Origin: Chloroflexota bacterium
GTDB lineage: Bacteria; Chloroflexota; Anaerolineae; UBA7937; B3-Chlor
NCBI GenBank assembly: GCA_030603665.1
Contig: JAUVXJ010000004.1
Coordinates: forward strand, 62,001 to 126,000
Direction: 5' to 3'
Length of the DNA stretch: 64,000 nt
The notes beneath the pieces are model-generated. The model did not search any database. It saw nothing but the letters and a program-made list of their open reading frames with translations, and was not told the DNA's origin. The translations under genes were made by a program, and so were the position numbers. Shown piece by piece: positions 43,653 to 52,452 of the stretch (position 1 is its first letter; each line of letters opens with the position of its first letter).

Positions 43653-44696
43653 ATGAGAGAACAATTGCTGGACATGCTGATCTGTCCAGGCTGTGGGGGT
43701 GGGACCTGGACAGTGGAGCGCTGCGAATCGCTAGGCAGCGGGAATATCGAGAGGGGTGAACTGATCTGCCTCAGCTGCGCGGCTCGCTATGCCATTGACC
43801 GAGGTATCGTGGACCTGCTTCCCCAACCCGACGAGACTGTGCTTCGTGAGAGGGCGGGCTGGGAAAAGTTCTTGCAGGGCGCTGGCGAAGAGCTGGACGA
43901 GGCGTGGATCCTGGCCCTGCCCCGCATAAATGAGAACGTATCCGCGAACCCCCGGAGCACAATACACTGGAAACGACAGGCCGACAACTTCTTCGGTCTG
44001 ATGCAGCTCCTGGACCTTCGTGGAGATGAGAAGGTGCTAGAGCTGGGAGCTGGACGCTGCTGGGCCAGCGCCCACCTGGCGCGCATGGGGTGCCAGGTCG
44101 TGGCCCTCGACGTGGTCAAATCCAGTCGCGCCGGAGGGCTGGATACCGGAGATGTCTACCTGGAGCATGGGACCCCGTACTTCGAGCGGGTCTTGGCCAG
44201 CATGGAGAAGCTCCCGTTGCGCCCGGGGACCTTCGATCTGGTTCTGTCCATGGCCAGCATCCATCATAGCCCGCTCCTTAACCAGGTCGTGTCCCAGTGT
44301 GCTCGTGTGCTGAGGCCGGGTGGCAGGCTGGCGCTAACCAGCGAGCCCTGTATACGTTTGTTTGGGGACAAGCGCGTGCAGAATGAGGAGACGGAGGCTG
44401 GCATCAACGAGCACGCGTATGACCTCCTCGACTACCGGAGGGCTTTCAGGACAGCGGGGTTGCAGGCCAGGTTCGTCTTGCCTGGGGCGGTCGAGGCTAT
44501 GGTACGGGAGGGAGAGCGTGTATCTGGGGCGGGCCGGATGAAGTCGCTGCTCTTCGGCTTCACCCGGCATTTGTGGAGGGGTGCGTGGCTGCGGAGAGCG
44601 CTTCGCTCCCAGCCAGCCAACCTGGTGGGCCTCCTCTTCCTGGAGTTCGGTCTTACCGCTGTGGCCCGGAAACCGATGGGGAGCGAACGCCGATGA
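43653..44696 (+). CDS. Class I SAM methyltransferase with N-terminal zinc ribbon
   Basis: 347 residues. The N-terminal Trm112-like zinc ribbon is built from CPGCGGG and CLSCAARYAI. The methyltransferase domain has motif I VLELGAGRCWASAHLA, VVALDVVKSS (motif II), FDLVLSMASIHH (IV) and VLRPGGRLAL (V). The C-terminal region (FTRHLWRGAW) is basic and hydrophobic. The stop overlaps the GT4 start as ATGA. Likely methylates a sugar or lipid-linked intermediate of the same pathway. Confidence 0.85.
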   Translation: MREQLLDMLICPGCGGGTWTVERCESLGSGNIERGELICLSCAARYAIDRGIVDLLPQPDETVLRERAGWEKFLQGAGEELDEAWILALPRINENVSANPRSTIHWKRQADNFFGLMQLLDLRGDEKVLELGAGRCWASAHLARMGCQVVALDVVKSSRAGGLDTGDVYLEHGTPYFERVLASMEKLPLRPGTFDLVLSMASIHHSPLLNQVVSQCARVLRPGGRLALTSEPCIRLFGDKRVQNEETEAGINEHAYDLLDYRRAFRTAGLQARFVLPGAVEAMVREGERVSGAGRMKSLLFGFTRHLWRGAWLRRALRSQPANLVGLLFLEFGLTAVARKPMGSERR

Positions 44697-45808
44697 GAAT
44701 CGCCATCGACGCCTCGCCGGCGGCCAAGGAGCCGCGCACCGGAACCGAGTTCTACACGCTACACCTGATCCTGGCTCTGGCCTGTCTGGACCCTGTCAAT
44801 GAGTACACCCTCTGGCTGAACGAGGGAGTTCCGGGGGAGTTCGCGGACCTTCCCGGCAACTTCGTGCCTCGACCGATACCTCGGCGTCGGCTCTGGGCGC
44901 AAACCAGGCTGGCCCGGGAACTCCGGCAACAAAGGCCAGACGTTTTCTTCGCCCCAGCCAATGTCATCCCCTTCTTGCACCCGCGGGTCTGCGTGACCAC
45001 CATCCACGACGTGGGCTTCCACTACTTCCCGGAGTGCTATTCCCTCCTGGCTCGCTGGTACCTGGAGGTCACGACCCGCTTCGCACTGAGGAGGGCGGCC
45101 AAGGTGATTGCTGTGTCAGAGGCCACCAGGGACGACCTGGTTCGAGTCTATGGTGCCGAGCCATCGCGCATCGAGGTCATCCACTCCGGCGTGACGATCA
45201 TGGATAGGGAGTTGCCCTCGCCCGACCGTGTAAGCACTACACTGGACCGCTACGGCATCACGCCTCCCTACCTCCTGTTCCTGGGAAGGCTGGAGACAAA
45301 GAAGAACGTGTCTCGCATTGTAGAGGCCTTCCTGACGCTGAAAGAGCGCGGTATTCCGCATCAACTCGTATTGGGGGGCACCCCTGGTGTGGGCTTCGAA
45401 GATGTGCAACGTCTGATTCAGGCCTCCCGTTTCCAGAAGGACGTGGTGCTCACCGGATACTTGGGTGAAGAAAAGGCCGACCTGTTCTCGGGCGCGGATG
45501 TCTTTGTCTTCCCATCGCTCTACGAGGGCTTCGGCTTTCCCATCTTGGAGGCCGCCACCTATGGTGTGCCCGTCATCACCTCTCGCACTTCGTCCCTGGC
45601 TGAAGTTGCAGGCAACGCGGCAGTGCTGGTCGATCCCCTCGATGTGGGGGAGATTGCCAGGGCCATTGCCCAGGTGATCGTAGACGAGGAGTTGCGAGCG
45701 AAACTCGTGGAGCTGGGCCGCGACCGATTGCGGCAGTTTGACTGGGGCAACACCGCTGGGAGGGTGCTCCGGATTCTGCAGGAGGCCGGGTCCCTGGGCG
45801 CCGTCTAG
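44693..45808 (+). CDS. Glycosyltransferase family 4
   Basis: 371-residue GT-B glycosyltransferase. The N-terminal domain starts RIAIDASPAAKEPRTGTEFY. The C-terminal domain has LFLGRLETKKNVSRIVEAF (nucleotide binding) and PSLYEGFGFPILEAATYGVPV (the E-x7-E motif). The ATG at 44693 overlaps the methyltransferase stop by 4 bases. The frame is open to 44573, but inside the upstream gene. Its TAG stop is the CTAG shared with the convergent MFS gene. A decayed copy of its 3' end lies at 47010-47310. Confidence 0.9.
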   Translation: MRIAIDASPAAKEPRTGTEFYTLHLILALACLDPVNEYTLWLNEGVPGEFADLPGNFVPRPIPRRRLWAQTRLARELRQQRPDVFFAPANVIPFLHPRVCVTTIHDVGFHYFPECYSLLARWYLEVTTRFALRRAAKVIAVSEATRDDLVRVYGAEPSRIEVIHSGVTIMDRELPSPDRVSTTLDRYGITPPYLLFLGRLETKKNVSRIVEAFLTLKERGIPHQLVLGGTPGVGFEDVQRLIQASRFQKDVVLTGYLGEEKADLFSGADVFVFPSLYEGFGFPILEAATYGVPVITSRTSSLAEVAGNAAVLVDPLDVGEIARAIAQVIVDEELRAKLVELGRDRLRQFDWGNTAGRVLRILQEAGSLGAV

Positions 45809-46995
45809 GTCTCTTCCCCGGCTGGTGTGGGCCGCTGCATGAGCACACTGAACGCCCCTGCGGTCAGTAGGCAAAGGACACCTACAAGCACGTACAGCGT
45901 TCCGAAGCCGGTGAAGGTGGCCAGGATCCCTGTCAACATGCTGCCAACAGCGATGCCGCCATCGAAACAGAAGTAGAGGAGGCCATAGGCTGTACCTCTC
46001 AGTTTGGCTGGCGCGGCATCAACGACCATCGTCTCCATCCCCACGCGGACGCCTCCGAACCCCACTCCCTGGATAGCAGCCATCGCCAGGAGCATGCCGA
46101 AGCTGTAGGTCCAGTTCAGTCCCATATAGCCGAGGGCTAGCACGGCGAACAAGGGCAGAATGATGGGCACGCGGCCGAATCTGTCCGATAGACGGCCCGC
46201 GGCGGATCTGGAGGCCGCAGCGGCTACACTCTTCGCCGTGAAGAAGAATCCCACGTTTCCCAGGCCGCGGTCGCGACCGAAGAGAGGTAGAAACGCGTTG
46301 GTCGTGCCGTGGGCCAGACCAAGAGTCAGAGTGGCGAGAGACGGAATCAGGATGTCACGTCTTCTTATCAGATCGAGCGCGCTCGCGTTGGCGGGGCCGC
46401 TCTTTGGAAGCGCCGTCGTTTCCTTTGCTGGCTCGCGGAGGAGGAGAGTGATGGCCAGGCAGGCGGTGGCCGTCGCCGCGCTGATGAGGAAGACTGTCTG
46501 GAAGCTCGTGTGATGGAGAAGGCTCGCCCCCAGGGGTGAGCCGAGCATAATTGACAGCGCCCCCGCAATGCCTCCAATCCCCAATGCTTCCCCCCACCGC
46601 TCTCGGGGAGTCACATCAACAATCAGCGCACCGTAAGCGGTGGTGAAGGCGGCGATGCCCATACCGTGGAAGGTCCTGGCCCCGAGGAGCATGGGTACGG
46701 ATCTGGATGTCGCATACGCCAGAGGGGCGAGAATGAACAGAACCGCGCCGATGAGCAAGGTTACCTTGCGGCCCCGTGTATCGGTGAGACGTCCCATGAA
46801 GGGTCGAACGGCCACGGCGGACAGGGCGAAGGCAGTGCCGGACAGTCCCAGCTCAGTGGGACCTCCTCCCATCTTCTCGATGTACAGTGGAAGCGGAGTG
46901 ATCAGGAGATTCCCGCTGGAGAAGAAGAGGAATGCGGAGAGGAAGGCCAGGTAGAAGGTGGGGCTGAACCCACCCGGAAGGACGCTGCGTTTCAT
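45805..46995 (-). CDS. MFS transporter, copy 1
   Basis: 396-residue, 12-helix major-facilitator protein of the drug/sugar type. The characteristic loop 2-3 motif is GRLTDTRGRKVTLL. It matches the second copy (47302-48492) in all of the first 23 residues (MKRSVLPGGFSPTFYLAFLSAFL) and over most of its length; clearly more than half identical by eye. The last residues QRPTPAGEET are polar. It is transcribed toward the GT4 gene, and both use CTAG for their stops. Substrate unknown. Confidence 0.9.
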   Translation of the reverse strand: MKRSVLPGGFSPTFYLAFLSAFLFFSSGNLLITPLPLYIEKMGGGPTELGLSGTAFALSAVAVRPFMGRLTDTRGRKVTLLIGAVLFILAPLAYATSRSVPMLLGARTFHGMGIAAFTTAYGALIVDVTPRERWGEALGIGGIAGALSIMLGSPLGASLLHHTSFQTVFLISAATATACLAITLLLREPAKETTALPKSGPANASALDLIRRRDILIPSLATLTLGLAHGTTNAFLPLFGRDRGLGNVGFFFTAKSVAAAASRSAAGRLSDRFGRVPIILPLFAVLALGYMGLNWTYSFGMLLAMAAIQGVGFGGVRVGMETMVVDAAPAKLRGTAYGLLYFCFDGGIAVGSMLTGILATFTGFGTLYVLVGVLCLLTAGAFSVLMQRPTPAGEET

Positions 46996-47310
46996 ACAGG
47001 TTGTGTCTTCCTCTCTGTCTACGAGTGGTTCAGCATCCCCGTCCTCGAGGCTGCCGCTGACAGCATGCCGACTGTGTCCACGAGCTCTTTAACCCTGGCC
47101 GATGCGGTTGGGAACACGACCGGTCCGCTTGTTCCCCCGTACGTCGAGAAGACCGTCAGGCTCATCTCCCAAGTCATCCGAGGTGACGATCTGTGCTCCG
47201 CACTCTCGCCGACATACCGCGAGCGGTTAAGGTTTGGGCCGGACGGGCGCCACGTCGGGTTTGTTACACGTGCTTCAGGAGGCAACGTCTCACGGCTCCG
47301 GCTAGGTCTG
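46996..47310 (+). pseudogene. Decayed 3' end of a duplicated GT4 gene
   Basis: On the plus strand from ~47010 the sequence reads LSVYEWFSIPVLEAAADSMPTVS, closely like PSLYEGFGFPILEAATYGVPV of the intact GT4. It runs on, diverging, to the CAGGAGG-CGGCTCCGGCTAGGTCT region at ~47278-47310. That aligns with the last codons and the CTAG of the intact gene at ~45778-45810. The gene has lost its N-terminal 80% and its sequence has changed considerably. It is the leftover of a tandem duplication of [GT4 3' end + MFS]. Confidence 0.8.
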
Positions 47311-48492
47311 TTCCTCAGCTGGGCTGGACCAACTCATGGTGAGCGCGAAGCCCCCCGCCGTGAGTAGGCACAGGATACCTACCAGCACGTAGAGAGTTCC
47401 GTAGTCGGTGTAGCTGGATAGCAGTCCTGCTGCCATGCTCCCTCCGCCAATGCCGATGTCGAAGCATAGATAGAGCAGACTGAAAGCCATGCCCCTCAGT
47501 TTGGTCGGAGCGGCGTCAACGACCATCGTCTCCAGCCCGACTCGGGCCCCGCCAAAGCCCACCCCCGTCACAGCAGCCATCACCATGAGCATGCCGAAGC
47601 TGTAGGCCCAATCCAGTCCCCAGAATCCCAGAGCGAGAATGATGAACATGGGCAGGATCACGGCCACGCGGCCCAATCTGTCTGAGAGACGGCCCATGCC
47701 GAGCCCGGACAGGATCGAGAGCAAACTCGTCGTCGTGAAGAAGAACCCTACGTTTCCCAGGCCGCGGTCGCGAGCGAAAAGGGGCAGGAATGAATTGGTC
47801 GTGCCGGTAGTCACGCCCAGAGTCACAGTGGCGAGACACGGCACAAGGACGCTGCCCATCCGTACGAGTTCGAGGGGTTTGGTGTCGCCCGGATTGCCCT
47901 CTTGGCGCATCTGCGGTTCCCTGTCTGGCTCCCGGAGAATGAGAGTGACGCCCAGAGCGGCAAGAGCTGTCATGGCGGCGATGAAAAAGACCGCCTGGAA
48001 GCTCATAGAATCGACAAGTCTGGTGCCCAAAGGTGAGCTGACCATGATAGACAGGGCGGGGGCAGTACCTGCGAGTCCCAATGCCTCCCCCCAGCGCGAT
48101 GGGGGAGTCACATCGGCTATGAGGGCTCCAAAGGCACTGGTGTAGGCCGCGATGCCGATGCCCTGAAGCGCCCTGGCCGCCAAGAACAGTGGTACCGAAC
48201 CGGACACCGCATATCCCAAAGGGGCAAGTATGAACATGGCTGTGCCGATGAGCAATGTGGGTCTGCGGCCGCGCGTGTCGGACAAGCGTCCCATGTATGG
48301 CCGGATGGCGATGGCAGCCAGGGCAAGAGAGGCGGCGGACAGTCCCACCTCGGCAGGACCTCCTCCTATGCTCTCTATGTAGAGGGGCAGCGGCGTGACG
48401 AGGAGGTACGCGCTGGAGAAGACCAAGAAAGCAGACAGGAAGGCCAGGTAGAAGGTGGGGCTGAACCCACCCGGAAGGACGCTGCGTTTCAT
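47302..48492 (-). CDS. MFS transporter, copy 2
   Basis: 396-residue, 12-helix MFS protein, paralogue of copy 1 with the same length. The first 23 residues are identical. The 2-3 loop GRLSDTRGRRPTLL is retained. Its frame is intact, so unlike the neighbouring GT4 tail it remains under selection. The ATG at 48492 overlaps the 5'-nucleotidase stop by 4 bases (ATGA), so it is translated behind that gene. Confidence 0.9.
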   Translation of the reverse strand: MKRSVLPGGFSPTFYLAFLSAFLVFSSAYLLVTPLPLYIESIGGGPAEVGLSAASLALAAIAIRPYMGRLSDTRGRRPTLLIGTAMFILAPLGYAVSGSVPLFLAARALQGIGIAAYTSAFGALIADVTPPSRWGEALGLAGTAPALSIMVSSPLGTRLVDSMSFQAVFFIAAMTALAALGVTLILREPDREPQMRQEGNPGDTKPLELVRMGSVLVPCLATVTLGVTTGTTNSFLPLFARDRGLGNVGFFFTTTSLLSILSGLGMGRLSDRLGRVAVILPMFIILALGFWGLDWAYSFGMLMVMAAVTGVGFGGARVGLETMVVDAAPTKLRGMAFSLLYLCFDIGIGGGSMAAGLLSSYTDYGTLYVLVGILCLLTAGGFALTMSWSSPAEEQT

Positions 48493-49922
48493 ACAGGTTG
48501 CAGTCTCCCCTCCAATGCTATGGAGACGGGAGAGTGCTCGCCCAAATATCCCTCTATCGCTTCGCGCAGGATCGTCGGCACGTCGTAGGTCACGTCGCCC
48601 TGACGGAGGTTCGTGTACTCCGTCAGTTCACCCAACTCCCAGTCCGTTGCGGCGACACTGTATGTACGCTCCAGATTCAGCGGATCGTTGCCCACCAGTA
48701 CCTCTACTACTGGCTGCTCGGGGTCGCCGTGGGGGTCGTAGGTAACTTGAAGCCCCGAGACTTGCGGGATACCCTGCGGGTTGCCCCGCAGTGGACCAGG
48801 GCGTTCCTGCATAACCTCTGGCCGCAGCCCGTAGTTCAGGATTCTAACTATCTCTCGGCCAGTCAACTCCGTGCGGGCGGGATTAGCGGTGGAAGACGTG
48901 GCCCTGCATAGATCGCCAAAGGTGATGGGGCCCTCGCGTATCGCTTCGTCGAGCGCGCCACTCACCACAAAGGCTATCTCGGTCCCCATCCTCTCCCTCA
49001 AGACGTCAGCCAACAAGTCCCCCAGGGCACACTCCTGGAAGTAGTCGACGTTGAGGAAGGTGGCGGTTTGACCTACGAAGCGGCCCAGCTGCTTCTGCAC
49101 CTCCTGGACTTGCTTCTCGATCGCCTCTACGATCTTGCCATCGGCCTCTGAAGTCTCAACGGGCAGCAGCGAACCTTTGCTGTTGAGGATTCGACCTGAG
49201 GCATTGTCTATCTCCAAGTCGATCCGGCCCAGGTGGTTTCCGTAGAAGCCAGCTTGGGTGACGAGCGCGCCGTTAACTACCAGGGGCTCCTCCAGAGCGT
49301 CGTGACTGTGCCCGCCGACGATGAGATCGATCTCGTCAACGGCCCGAGCAAGGGCCTTGTCTTCATCGAGACCCAGGTGAGAGAGCACGGCGATGATGGT
49401 AGCTCCAGCCTCCGTTAGATGCTTGGCGAGCTCGGTCACGATGGGCGCTGGCTTGTAGCTGCGGACGCCGAAGGTGGAGTAGGCGCTGGACAGCGCTGTG
49501 ATTCCGATCACTCCCAGCCGAATGCGGCCAAGCTCTAACAACTGATATGGTACAGCGCCCTCCACCAGTTGGCCGGTCTTTGTCCAGACTAGATTGGCGG
49601 CCATGATGGGGAAGGTTGCGGCCTTGGCCAGCCGCGAGAGATTCTGAGGACCGTAGGTGAGAGTCACTGACGCGCCCGGGGCCGCGGCGTCGTAGCCCAT
49701 TTCGTTCATCATGGTGGCGATCGCGGTACCTTTGGTCACATCGCTTTCCAGCAAGATACGATCCTCAGCGTCGCCAGCATCCCAAAGGAGCGCGCGGCCC
49801 CCGCGACTCACCACATCCTTGCGGATTCGCTTTGCCATGGCGCTGATGAAGGGCAGTTGCTCGATACGCGCATGCAGGTCGTTCGTGTGGAGGATGGTCA
49901 GTGTGGTCGGATCTGATGGCAT
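48489..49922 (-). CDS. 5'-nucleotidase/cyclic phosphodiesterase family metallophosphatase
   Basis: 477-residue two-domain protein. The N-terminal metallophosphatase has ILHTNDLHARIE, GDAED, AANLVW, SHLGLDEDKA and GGHSHD, in order. The C-terminal 5'-nucleotidase domain binds the base (NVDYFQECALGDLLADVL). No signal peptide is visible at the N-terminus (MPSDPTTLTIL), unusual for UshA-type enzymes, so it could be cytoplasmic. Substrates may be nucleotides or 2',3'-cyclic nucleotides. It is co-translated with MFS copy 2, suggesting nucleoside or sugar salvage. Confidence 0.88.
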   Translation of the reverse strand: MPSDPTTLTILHTNDLHARIEQLPFISAMAKRIRKDVVSRGGRALLWDAGDAEDRILLESDVTKGTAIATMMNEMGYDAAAPGASVTLTYGPQNLSRLAKAATFPIMAANLVWTKTGQLVEGAVPYQLLELGRIRLGVIGITALSSAYSTFGVRSYKPAPIVTELAKHLTEAGATIIAVLSHLGLDEDKALARAVDEIDLIVGGHSHDALEEPLVVNGALVTQAGFYGNHLGRIDLEIDNASGRILNSKGSLLPVETSEADGKIVEAIEKQVQEVQKQLGRFVGQTATFLNVDYFQECALGDLLADVLRERMGTEIAFVVSGALDEAIREGPITFGDLCRATSSTANPARTELTGREIVRILNYGLRPEVMQERPGPLRGNPQGIPQVSGLQVTYDPHGDPEQPVVEVLVGNDPLNLERTYSVAATDWELGELTEYTNLRQGDVTYDVPTILREAIEGYLGEHSPVSIALEGRLQPV

Positions 49923-49941
49923 GAAGGTACTCGCGATCCTG

Positions 49942-51744
49942 CTAGTCCTGCGAGAGATTCAAGATGGCCATGAATGCCTCCTGAGGGATATTCACCTGGC
50001 CTATCTTCTTCATTCTTCTCTTTCCTTCCTTCTGCCTTTCCAGGAGCTTGCGTTTGCGGGTGACGTCGCCCCCGTAGCACTTGGATAGCACGTTCTTTCG
50101 CAACGCCTTCACCGTCTCACGAGCGATCACGTGGCTGCCTATCGCCGACTGGATGGGCACGGCGAAGAGCTGCCTGGGTATGACTTCTTTGAGCTTCTTG
50201 ACCAGTGCACTCCCTTTTGCATATGCCTGGTCTCTGTGCACGATAAGCGAAAGGGCGTCAACGGGCTGTTGGTTGACCAGAATGTCAAGTTTGACCAGGT
50301 CCCCCGTGCGGTAGCCGGAGAGAGAGTAGTCCAGAGACGCGTATCCTCTGGTTCGAGACTTCAACTGATCGTAGAACTCGACTATCATCTCTCCCAAGGG
50401 CATCTGGTACGTCAGCAGTACCCTTTGAGGGCCTACGTATTCCATGGACTCGTACTCACCCCGGCGAGAAGTGACCAGATCCATGATGGGGCCTATGTAG
50501 TCGTCGGGGCTGATGACGCTGATCTTGACCCACGGTTCTTCGATAGCCTCGACAACCGTTGGAGGGGGAAGGTCAGCGGGACGGTCGACTTCGATTAGTT
50601 CGCCGTCTTGATTGAGGGCGTGATATTCCACGCTGGGTGCCGTAGTCAGCAGGTTCAGGTCGTACTCCCTCTCCAGCCGCTCCTGGACTATCTCCATATG
50701 GAATAGACCCAGGAATCCGCAGCGAAAGCCGAACCCGAGAGCCTGTGAGTCCTCTGGCCCGTAAGTCAGTGAGCCATCGTTGAGATGCAGTTTGTCCAGT
50801 GCATCTTTCAGGAGGTGGTAGTCTTCGGCGTCCACGGGGTACAGACCTGCGAACACCATTGGTTTGATGGGGCGGTATCCGGGCAGTGCCTCTCGCGCGG
50901 ACTCCCTGGCGCTGGTAACCGTGTCGCCCACCGAGCAGTCCCGGACGTTCTTCAAACCTGTGGCGACGTAACCTACCTCGCCAGTGGCGAGTTCAGCCAC
51001 GGGGGTCATGCCCGGCGTGAAAACACCGATCTCTAGCGGCTCGAAGGTCTTGTCATTTGCCATCAGCTTCAGTCTCTCGCCATGGCTCAGCGTGCCGTCT
51101 ACGATTCTTATGTATGCCACGACGCCCTTGTATGGATCGTAGTGAGAGTCGAAGATGAGCGCTCGCAGTGGTGCCCCCGGCTGCCCCTTCGGCGGCGGCA
51201 CGCTCCTCACGATGGCTTCCACGATGGCCTTAGTGCCAATCCCTTCTCTGGCCGATGCCTGCAGTACCTCCTCCGCTGGGATACCCAGCAGATCCTCCAT
51301 CTCGTGTGCTATCTCATCAGGACGAGCCCTCTCCATGTCGATCTTGTTGGCTACGGCGATGATGGCCAGATCGTGGTCCAGTGCCAGGTACAAGTTGGCA
51401 AGAGTCTGAGCCTCCACACCCTGAGAGGCGTCGACTACCAGGACGGCGCCCTCACAGGCAGCAAGGGCTCGGGAGACCTCGTATGTGAAATCTACGTGCC
51501 CGGGGGTGTCGATGAGGTTGAGCTCGTATTCCTGTCCATCATCAGCGCGGTAGAGCATGCGGACCGCGGATGCCTTGATGGTGACACCCCTCTCCCGCTC
51601 CAGATCCATCTGGTCCAGGACCTGATCTGCCATTTCCCGAGGGGAGATGGTACCGGTATGCTCGAGCAGTCGATCTGCCAGCGTCGACTTGCCGTGGTCT
51701 ATGTGGGCGATGATACTGAAGTTTCTGATGTGATTCTGATCCAT
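49942..51744 (-). CDS. lepA: Elongation factor 4 (LepA)
   Basis: 600-residue ribosome-dependent translational GTPase that back-translocates or assists 30S assembly and stress translation. G-motifs: [25 protein letters not shown]. The EF4-specific C-terminal domain follows ([74 protein letters not shown]). ATG at 51744, with a good promoter ~55 bases upstream but no obvious Shine-Dalgarno. It lies 19 bases upstream of the 5'-nucleotidase. Confidence 0.97.
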   Translation of the reverse strand: MDQNHIRNFSIIAHIDHGKSTLADRLLEHTGTISPREMADQVLDQMDLERERGVTIKASAVRMLYRADDGQEYELNLIDTPGHVDFTYEVSRALAACEGAVLVVDASQGVEAQTLANLYLALDHDLAIIAVANKIDMERARPDEIAHEMEDLLGIPAEEVLQASAREGIGTKAIVEAIVRSVPPPKGQPGAPLRALIFDSHYDPYKGVVAYIRIVDGTLSHGERLKLMANDKTFEPLEIGVFTPGMTPVAELATGEVGYVATGLKNVRDCSVGDTVTSARESAREALPGYRPIKPMVFAGLYPVDAEDYHLLKDALDKLHLNDGSLTYGPEDSQALGFGFRCGFLGLFHMEIVQERLEREYDLNLLTTAPSVEYHALNQDGELIEVDRPADLPPPTVVEAIEEPWVKISVISPDDYIGPIMDLVTSRRGEYESMEYVGPQRVLLTYQMPLGEMIVEFYDQLKSRTRGYASLDYSLSGYRTGDLVKLDILVNQQPVDALSLIVHRDQAYAKGSALVKKLKEVIPRQLFAVPIQSAIGSHVIARETVKALRKNVLSKCYGGDVTRKRKLLERQKEGKRRMKKIGQVNIPQEAFMAILNLSQD

Positions 51745-51801
51745 TGCTGAAGACGGATGGCGTCCTAGCCATCTTTATGTCCCTACCCCCTTAGCGATAC
51801 C

Positions 51802-51830
51802 ATTATACTGGTATTCGAGTTCGATGTAAA
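51802..51830 (-). promoter_or_regulatory. lepA promoter
   Basis: Minus strand: TTTACA (51830-51825), 17-base spacer, TATAAT (51807-51802). The match to consensus is 11 of 12. Confidence 0.75.
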
Positions 51831-52112
51831 CCAGATGGTTACAGAGGACATGGCCTGTCTGTCCCCACCACTGAGCGTCGACTCGCTGCCGGAGAAATGG
51901 TCAGAGCTGGGGGTGGAAATAGCCATAGGGTGCGGCTCGTCCAGGGGTGGGATTCTCTGGTCGCTAGAATGGCGTCTGCTCACTCATTCCTCGCAAGTAG
52001 GGGCGCTGACGGCATTGAACGGGTCGGCACTACACGGTTTACGGGCCGACCACAGCGCGCTGCCAGGCGAGGCCAGAAAGCCCACTACTCCCCGAGCAGG
52101 CACCGCCGGCGC

Positions 52113-52142
52113 TTGACAAAGGAGACGACCGGATGCTATAAT
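52113..52142 (+). promoter_or_regulatory. secG promoter
   Basis: TTGACA (52113-52118), 18-base spacer, TATAAT (52137-52142). Both boxes are perfect consensus. Confidence 0.8.
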
Positions 52143-52165
52143 GAGTGGAATCAGGAGGTCTTGAC

Positions 52166-52393
52166 GTGGCTTTCTACTTGCAGATTGTGCAGATCATAAT
52201 CTCGACTTGTCTCATCATTGCCGTTCTTCTTCAGGTCAAAGGGCAAGGCCTGGGAGGGATCTTTGGCGGCGGCGGCGACGCCGGCATTTACAGGACACGC
52301 CGCGGTGCGGAGAGGACGCTGTTCAATCTCACTATCGTGCTGGTGGTTCTCTTCTTCGTCTTCGCACTGGTCTCGGTGCTCGTACAGGCCTAG
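52166..52393 (+). CDS. secG: Preprotein translocase subunit SecG
   Basis: 75-residue membrane protein that joins SecY and SecE and aids SecA-driven export. Two helices flank the glycine-rich conserved segment VLLQVKGQGLGGIFGGGG. The second helix is LTIVLVVLFFVFALVSVLV. The GTG at 52166 is set by AGGAGG 7 bases upstream. Longer start candidates in the frame to 52145 contain the ribosome site. It is followed by an ABC solute-binding protein. Confidence 0.9.
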   Translation: MAFYLQIVQIIISTCLIIAVLLQVKGQGLGGIFGGGGDAGIYRTRRGAERTLFNLTIVLVVLFFVFALVSVLVQA

Positions 52394-52452
52394 CGACGCG
52401 GTCTAGGGCCAGGCCTTCGTCGCAAACCCCTGGAAGGAGATGAGTTCCGGCT

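Larger units (their letters stand above)
51745..52165 (+). other. Divergent region between lepA and secG
   Basis: 421 bases with no gene. It holds the lepA promoter (minus strand, 51802-51830) and the secG promoter (plus strand, 52113-52142). The central part (51840-52110) shows no recognised element. Confidence 0.5.
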
